Origin: Bacteroidales bacterium UBA1628
GTDB lineage: Bacteria > Bacteroidota > Bacteroidia > Bacteroidales > UBA932
DNA length: 18,354 bases
Direction of reading: 5' to 3'
Assembly (NCBI GenBank): GCA_002321335.1
Contig: DCMG01000051.1
Coordinates: forward strand, 1 to 18,354
Position 1 is the stretch's first letter; the number at the start of each line of letters is the position of its first letter. Below are positions 14,801-18,354 of this stretch, piece by piece. The notes below the pieces were generated by a model. The model was not told the DNA's origin, ran no database searches, and was given only the letters and a program-made list of their open reading frames with translations. The position numbers and the translations under genes were made by a program.

Positions 14801-16382
14801 TAGTTTCCCAAGCAGTGCTGAAAGCGGTGTCAAACGCAGGCTGGAAATTTGTGCCCCAAGCGGTCTCGAAAGCGGTGTTGAACGCAGGCTGGAATGTCTC
14901 AGTCCAAGCCTTGGTGAAAGCGCCATCGAAATCGTTCTGGAATCTTGCCTCGTAAGCAGTCTTGAAAGTCTCAGCGAAATCAGCGGAGTTGAACTTCTCG
15001 TTGAAAAGTTTCTCGATGTCCTTAGCCATAGCCTCATCAGCGGCAAAGAGCTCTTTCACATAACCCTGAAGTGTCTCATTGAGTTTAGCGATCTCATTGA
15101 AAATTTGCTTCTTGGCATCAGCAATAGCCTTGTCGGCGTCCTCCGCAACCTGATCGATCTTATTGCCAAGTTCGGTGTCTGCATCCTGAAGCGCCTGGAT
15201 CAGTCCAGCGAACTCCTCGTCCTTAGCGGCAAGTTCAGCGTACTTCTTGGCAAGTTCAACGTCAGCGGCGGCAAGTTCAGCATCCTTTGCGACAAGTGCG
15301 GCATCAGCAGCCACAAGATCAGCGATCTTAGCCTCCAAAGCACCCTTGGCAGCATACACACCAAGAGCCTCGATGAGAGCGTCAACCTTTCCAAGAGCAT
15401 CATTGGCCGTTTCCTGAGCAGCTTTGGCGGCAGCAGCGGCGGCAGCAGCGTCAGCGACAGCCTTGTCAGCGGTCTCTTGAGCCTTCTTAGCGGCGTCAGC
15501 GGCGGCGTCAGCGGCCGTCTGAGCAGCCTCGATTGCCTCGTTGGCGGTCGCGATAAGACCCTTGACCTCTTCTATGTCAGAGCTATGGGTCTCCTCAAGG
15601 GCTGCGAGTTTGGTGTTAAGCTCGGCAAGGGATGCGGCGTGCGCGGCCTTGGTGGCGTCGAAGTCCTCCTTGAGGGCGTTGTGGGCTGTAGAAAGTTCTC
15701 CGAGCCTCTTCTCCACGTCAGCAAGACGGGTCTCGAGGGCAGAAGTCTTCTCGTTCACGAGGGCGACAACCTCAGCGGTGGCGTTGGTGAGCTCAACCTT
15801 GGTGGCATAAGTGGCATCCGCCGCAGCCGCAAGGTCAGTGATCTGCTTCTGGACGGCAGGAATCACAACATCGGTGATGTTCTTCACATCAGACTGGAGG
15901 GCGGTGATCTTCTCACCATTCTGCAGAATCTGGTTCTTAAGCTCTGTGTCAGCCTGCTTGTAAGCCTCAGCAAGCTTTGAGATCTCTCCGGCATACTTGG
16001 TGTCAAGAGCCGTAAGGGCGTTGGTGAGTTCCTGAGCCTTGTCGGCGATGGTCTTCTCGATGGTCGCTTTGTCGGCCGCGTGAGCCTCCTTCACAGCCTT
16101 GATGTCAGCATCGTGCTTCGTCGCGAGAGCAGTCAGCTCTTCCTTAAGCGAGGCGGTGTTGTCCTGAAGAGACTTGATTGACGCATTGGCGGCGTCAATC
16201 TCCTTCCGGAGCTTGTCATCAGCCTCCTCAAGTTTCTTGTACTGCTCCTCGGTTGTGGCGATGTGCCCGTCAATACGCTCGTCGAGCCTATTGACATCCT
16301 CAGAGTAGTCCGTACATCCTGTGTACGCGAACGCCAGACCCGCTACGGCCAGCGTCGAAACTAATCTAAAAAATTTTTTCAT
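11823..16382 (-). CDS. Giant coiled-coil surface lipoprotein, paralogue B (promoter OFF)
   Basis: 1519 residues. The signal MKKFFRLVSTLAVAGLAFAYTGC has the lipidated Cys at 23, followed by TDYSED exactly as in paralogue A. Residues about 30-460 are predicted coiled coil and longer than in A, including an alanine-rich stretch (AAQTAADAAADAAKKAQETA and a run of eight Ala) near 290-330. Residues 469-541 form the aromatic period-4 block, one 16-residue unit longer than in A. FVPEY is at 608-612, then EVYPRTQAED and an HHFTRGAA segment matching A's FTRATA. About 900 residues with probable beta-strand character follow, ending VVSVTFQ. No enzyme motif was seen. The leader is nearly identical to that of A, but the invertible promoter points away, so the gene is predicted silent in this molecule apart from weak background promoters. 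Confidence 0.9.
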   Translation of the reverse strand: MKKFFRLVSTLAVAGLAFAYTGCTDYSEDVNRLDERIDGHIATTEEQYKKLEEADDKLRKEIDAANASIKSLQDNTASLKEELTALATKHDADIKAVKEAHAADKATIEKTIADKAQELTNALTALDTKYAGEISKLAEAYKQADTELKNQILQNGEKITALQSDVKNITDVVIPAVQKQITDLAAAADATYATKVELTNATAEVVALVNEKTSALETRLADVEKRLGELSTAHNALKEDFDATKAAHAASLAELNTKLAALEETHSSDIEEVKGLIATANEAIEAAQTAADAAADAAKKAQETADKAVADAAAAAAAAKAAQETANDALGKVDALIEALGVYAAKGALEAKIADLVAADAALVAKDAELAAADVELAKKYAELAAKDEEFAGLIQALQDADTELGNKIDQVAEDADKAIADAKKQIFNEIAKLNETLQGYVKELFAADEAMAKDIEKLFNEKFNSADFAETFKTAYEARFQNDFDGAFTKAWTETFQPAFNTAFETAWGTNFQPAFDTAFSTAWETNFQSSFNTAFETAIAGAIADNGVVSEAILEKVNAAKTDLINNKIKPLEDKVDAAVTRIDDTIGDIILVIGDLANRIQSVTFVPEYDDMCASLYYYYIYNEKAGKSYPLSDKTVVASFEVYPRTQAEDVAKMLESGKASIVAVPLKHHFTRGAAEAATATIKSAVAAANGIVKVEAIFGEGVDYELPEYPSGTPVISSAADHASSFAIALRVEAPAETEINTVDEEGNAKVEKKDAGKYIESAYVPVRLSAGCELTDAFTIYDFTNEVKLIDNSKIQKEWSDAPAVWNYFKGYDYAVYIADFRKGETFEDAKYRTIADAAAIMNVDPAKITPAMTVAAAADPKANAKFFSKVDFEMTLAAAYISMNETEVLSNPKAAVGSHMTHTANFSLAGVKNVIPVKTADYEIIRRKVTFDVTPYDANRIDWSYKKAKELTKKIESGVAYDKDITFDECYVTKKESAESKYLETYPETIVSLGDILKLRPEYKVTSTINDKTVEVPVTKAPIQITKVADKVEDVAKVVIKGRTYNFSQLGDNNYVVKAIYSVDDNQTDYIINFKYVLGKMAENQTVTLPAKAFKFNSKDPSFKVTYDVDEYRKPLVDAIGGYFADAKTLWASVNEEKVVKTQKFNAVIDGKKVTSFPATSVTAINVTDDGVNVVVDRADLKTFEDTFSYEATRKTWYGVTYTFTTESALAFEKPDFKLAPAPDRLSDKWEGTILPEAKYDKYVLKQDIDLSKYVIVVGLDGKQKEITEDKLAIQYEQLIKKDDAKNGVLRAPRIDEVTGLVKVIPNAAAPQYPTIAPYFINWLTKDRDASYTARYDEIGATLYLDGIKLGDQEVMKLSTKRPVTKFEFDKVVKTVPVGSTGETVKLWNNMIIEGVLEEGNIVKQDAKSLTGVFVSTGTVKGKKTNPYTYDCKVIFPEAKDVHVFVGGEKQSIYNLEKFTYDHENGTITFTGDLADLAKSVEFRFNAKLNYVLDYVHVDQREAVVSVTFQK
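14760..14978 (-). repeat. Period-4 aromatic repeat block in paralogue B
   Basis: Residues 469 to 541 in steps of four are F,F,Y,F,F,F,W,F,F,F,W,F,F,F,W,F,F,F,I: 18 aromatics in unbroken register. Units of 16 residues include RFQNDFDGAFTKAWTE, TFQPAFNTAFETAWGT, NFQPAFDTAFSTAWET and NFQSSFNTAFETAIAG. Part of the DNA is almost identical to the block in paralogue A (8866-8905). Confidence 0.92.
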
Positions 16383-16418
16383 AAAGGATAATTGTTAATA
16401 AAAAATGTTAAACATGTT

Positions 16419-16433
16419 ACTCCTAGTGACAAA
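16419..16433 (+). repeat. Inverted repeat arm, proximal, segment B
   Basis: ACTCCTAGTGACAAA, 36 bp upstream of the paralogue B start codon; its partner is 16551-16565. Confidence 0.83.
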
Positions 16434-16474
16434 CACTTTTTTCGCCCTTTTTCGGTGATTTCTTGAAGAAAAAT

Positions 16475-16506
16475 CTTGTTTATGAAAAATTAAACCCATA
16501 TATTTG
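16475..16506 (+). promoter_or_regulatory. Invertible promoter of segment B, pointing away from paralogue B
   Basis: Plus strand: CTTG (16475-16478), 20-nt spacer, TATATTTG (16499-16506), the same promoter as in segment A. Transcription would run right, out of the segment, toward the 3' end of the recombinase gene, whose coding strand is opposite. Confidence 0.8.
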
Positions 16507-16550
16507 TCGTTGTGTTATGGAGTACCCTCTCGTGGGGGCCGCAAAACATA

Positions 16551-16565
16551 TTTATTACTAGGAGT
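16551..16565 (-). repeat. Inverted repeat arm, distal, segment B
   Basis: TTTATTACTAGGAGT. It overlaps the hairpin AGGAGT-GAC-ACTCCT (16560-16574), which is followed by TTTT. Confidence 0.83.
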
Positions 16566-16723
16566 GACACTCCTTTTGCGGCGGAAATCTCCGCCACACG
16601 CTTCTGGAACGGACATATTCAGTGAGTCGGGAAGGCTTCCCACATACGGTTTGCATACATGAGGCGGCCTCTGCTCTTCTTATGCTACGGCTTATACGGC
16701 TCTTTATGAAGGAGAATTCCTCC

Positions 16724-16747
16724 GGGCGCTTCGACAGGTTCAGCGGC
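16724..16747 (+). repeat. REP-like repeat copy 3
   Basis: GGCGCTTCGACAGGTTCAGC, same orientation as copies 1, 2 and 4, 36 bp before copy 4. Confidence 0.65.
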
Positions 16748-16759
16748 ATATATGGTCAT

Positions 16760-16789
16760 GGGCGCTTCGGCAGGCTCTGCGACCGATGG
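16760..16789 (+). repeat. REP-like repeat copy 4 (diverged)
   Basis: GGCGCTTCGGCAGGCTCTGC followed by GACCGATGG. Two changes from copy 2; the trailing GACCG matches copy 1. Confidence 0.6.
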
Positions 16790-16839
16790 AAGCGGGGACG
16801 GTACACGGAGGATAAGGATATGACCTAAACTAATATATT

Positions 16840-18060
16840 CTAGAAATTGGTCAGGAGACGGGCATTGCGCATTCTGTCAAGGCGGTCTGAGCCTCCAAGA
16901 TAGTGCTCGGTGACCATCAGGCTGGAGTGGCCGAGAGATTCCGAGATGTACGTCAGGTCAACGCCTTGACGAAGGAGAACAGTGGCGAAACTATGCCTTG
17001 CTGAATAAGTCGTGAACCGTGGGATGCCCAATTCTTCCGCTATCTTCCTCAAAGCGTTGTTACACATACTGATGACCTTTCGGACAGTGTTGGAAATCGA
17101 AAGCATGTCAGTTGCCCCTTCGGCATAGTCAAACAAGAGTGTTTCAGGGTTGCCGTCATATGGGTTGCCCCAACGGCGAAGGATGTCAAGCATCTCTGGG
17201 GTGATCACCGCGCAGATGATCTTGGAGCCGCCATAGGCATGAGCGGTCTTGGAACGAAGGAAACAGATTTCGCCGTCTATTATATTCTTATATTTAAGGA
17301 ACAGCATGTCACGGAAGTTGATGCCATTGCATAGATAAGAGAAGAGCCAAAGATCGCGGTAGCGCTCTCTGGAAGCAGTTCCCTTGTAGGCAACTATTTT
17401 ACGAATATGATCGTATGAGAGAGCGAGGCTTCTGGAACTACCTTTAGGAATGATGTATTTGCCACGGCCGAACGGGAACATGGATTCCTTGACCAAACCG
17501 GCGGCAGCGGCTTCGTTCATAACGCAGCGAAGAGTTTTCATATAGATACAGATTGTGGTCACGGCCTTCTTTTCCTTCTTGAGGAAATTCTCGAAAGAGT
17601 TAAACCAAGAAACAGATAATTTGCTGAATAAGACGTCCTTGCCGGCAAACCTCTCGACATTTTTCAGAGTTGTGCGGCAACGGTAATACGAGTTTATCCT
17701 CCCCTCAGTCTGAAATTTGTCCATCATTGACTCAAGCGATGCGTTTAGCGTCTTGTCAACGGGTTTGCCCATTCTGGCCTCAAGAGCCTCGAAAGAGAAC
17801 GTTCCCTTTTCAAGCAGGGCTTCAACTTCCGCGCTTATCTGATTGAATTTCGTGATGATGTCAGCATGGCAATCTGGCATTCGCTTGGAGTAGGATATTC
17901 GTTTCCACTCAGAAGCAGGGAGGTCAACGCCTGTTGGGTAGTACTTCTGGATCCGGCTGTAAACAACCTCGATTTTGACTGGGAAAACACCTGATTTTTT
18001 TGCTCTGCGCCTGTCTAACACAGCGATGACGGAAACTCCGTCCTTAGAGATTTTTAGCAT
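16840..18060 (-). CDS. Tyrosine-type site-specific recombinase
   Basis: 406 residues, usual length for Bacteroidetes integrase/invertase proteins. The N-terminal arm-type DNA-binding region (about 1-95) includes PVKIEVVYSRIQKYYPTGVD. A SAM-like core-binding domain spans about 100-200 (SYYRCRTTLKNVERFAGKD). The catalytic domain spans about 210-400. The catalytic set is complete for this clade: R250 (NFRDML), K271 (RSKTA), Y352-S-A-R355-H (Y replacing the first His, common in Bacteroidetes), H378 (LGH) and nucleophile Y387 (EHYLGG). The start at 18060 (MLKISKDGVSVIAVLDRRR) fits the family opening. It neighbours invertible segment B, as DNA invertases often do, so it is the leading candidate to flip segments A and B. 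A role in excising a mobile element beyond the right edge cannot be excluded. Confidence 0.93.
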   Translation of the reverse strand: MLKISKDGVSVIAVLDRRRAKKSGVFPVKIEVVYSRIQKYYPTGVDLPASEWKRISYSKRMPDCHADIITKFNQISAEVEALLEKGTFSFEALEARMGKPVDKTLNASLESMMDKFQTEGRINSYYRCRTTLKNVERFAGKDVLFSKLSVSWFNSFENFLKKEKKAVTTICIYMKTLRCVMNEAAAAGLVKESMFPFGRGKYIIPKGSSRSLALSYDHIRKIVAYKGTASRERYRDLWLFSYLCNGINFRDMLFLKYKNIIDGEICFLRSKTAHAYGGSKIICAVITPEMLDILRRWGNPYDGNPETLLFDYAEGATDMLSISNTVRKVISMCNNALRKIAEELGIPRFTTYSARHSFATVLLRQGVDLTYISESLGHSSLMVTEHYLGGSDRLDRMRNARLLTNF

Positions 18061-18087
18061 AGTATTAATTATTTAAGAGTGAATAAT

Positions 18088-18163
18088 TTGCATACAATTT
18101 ATATACATGTGCAGCGAGATAGGGGCTATCTGGCTGAAAATGACTTTGTGGGAATGTATGCAA
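18088..18163. promoter_or_regulatory. Inverted repeat upstream of the recombinase gene
   Basis: TTGCATACA (18088-18096) and TGTATGCAA (18155-18163) are perfect inverted copies 58 bp apart, 28 to 100 bp upstream of the recombinase start. The same TTGCATACAT word occurs in the distal flank of segment B (16651-16660) and a variant in segment A (10181-10189). It could be an operator pair or recombinase arm sites. No clear TAnnTTTG promoter was found here. Confidence 0.45.
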
Positions 18164-18219
18164 GGAAATACGTATGTAAACGTGGATACAAAAATCAGGC
18201 GTGGGGTAACAGACTGTTG

Positions 18220-18338
18220 ACAACTCGCGGGAGGCGCTGACGAGGGGCAAAAAGGGCTTATAACGCTTCCGGAGGGCGCTGATGGCACTGGCGGGAAGCG
18301 AAGTGGGGCTATAACGACTCCGGAGGGTGCGTGAGAGC
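18220..18338 (+). repeat. Three degenerate direct repeats at the right edge
   Basis: ACAACTCGCGGGAGGCGCTGA (about 18220), ATAACGCTTCCGGAGGGCGC (within 18254-18285) and ATAACGACTCCGGAGGGTGC (within 18306-18338) share a core about 25-33 bp long. The last two are clearly related, each preceded by GGGCT(T)A; the first is weak. No gene is evident in 18061-18354. Confidence 0.45.
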
Positions 18339-18354
18339 CGGGAAATCCTGAAGG

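Larger units (their letters stand above)
16419..16565. other. Invertible promoter segment B (OFF orientation)
   Basis: 147 bp bounded by ACTCCTAGTGACAAA (16419-16433) and TTTATTACTAGGAGT (16551-16565), 13 of 15 bases matching. The reverse complement of the interior aligns almost end to end with segment A. The promoter half is the better conserved part, with about one change in 70 bases by eye. The leader on the left (AAAGGATAATTGTTAATAAA) and the flank on the right are co-oriented with those of segment A, so only the interior is flipped. Confidence 0.85.
16566..16839. other. Distal flank of segment B, no gene
   Basis: It contains the conserved GGCGGAAATCTCCGCC hairpin, the inverted repeat GGGAAG-G-CTTCCC (about 16629-16641), ACATACGGTTTGCATACAT (16642-16660) and two REP-like repeats. 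A 68-codon frame here consists largely of translated repeat and is not credible as a gene. Confidence 0.6.

Noticed and set aside
14760..14978. 48-bp repeats considered as a CRISPR array or non-coding tandem repeat
   Set aside because: The units are contiguous without spacers, in frame, and conserved at the protein level with synonymous differences.
15105..15980. 291-codon plus-strand frame rich in L, S, V and G opposite paralogue B
   Set aside because: It is the complement of alanine- and lysine-rich coiled-coil codons, so the composition is expected; the real frame has a signal peptide, a conserved paralogue and a terminator.
16622..16828. 68-codon plus-strand frame that the OFF promoter would transcribe
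   Set aside because: Half of it is translation of two REP-like repeats (GRFDRFSG, GRFGRLCD), and it has no paralogue next to segment A.

Overview
The window is most likely chromosomal DNA of a member of the Bacteroidales. The evidence is Bacteroidetes-type promoters (TTTG / TAnnTTTG), an ATP synthase order of beta, epsilon, then Fo subunit a, an epsilon subunit lacking its C-terminal helices, lipoprotein signals ending ..AYTGC followed by acidic residues, a DUF1573 protein, and a Bacteroidetes-style tyrosine recombinase with YSARH in place of HxxR. Family or genus cannot be fixed from this sequence.

Left part (1-5237), all on the minus strand, is housekeeping. Reading right to left it holds an OmpA-family porin/peptidoglycan anchor with its own promoter and terminator, enolase (eno) with a terminator, and the start of the ATP synthase operon (atpD-atpC-atpB; atpB runs off the left edge). 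A short REP-like repeat sits in frame inside atpB.

Right part (5238-18060) is accessory and is the interesting half. Two very large paralogous lipoprotein genes (1416 and 1519 codons, both minus strand) each carry a long coiled-coil N-terminal half, a block with an aromatic residue at exactly every fourth position, an FVPEY motif and a large C-terminal half probably rich in beta strands. Upstream of each is a duplicated regulatory cassette of about 145 bp flanked by inverted repeats (ACTCCTAGTrAyAAA). It contains one strong Bacteroidetes promoter and lies in opposite orientations at the two loci. At the left locus the promoter faces the lipoprotein gene (ON); at the right locus it faces away (OFF). 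A tyrosine recombinase gene lies about 275 bp beyond the right cassette and is the natural candidate for the invertase. Between the two lipoprotein genes lie a DUF1573 gene on the plus strand, which a flipped left promoter would face, and about 900 bp without a gene that holds what looks like a decayed third cassette.

Proposed working picture: a pair of phase-variable, probably surface-exposed giant lipoproteins, switched by promoter inversion with a local recombinase. Promoter inversion of surface genes is well known in Bacteroidales. The paired, oppositely oriented cassettes and the period-4 aromatic repeat are the parts I do not recognise as described.
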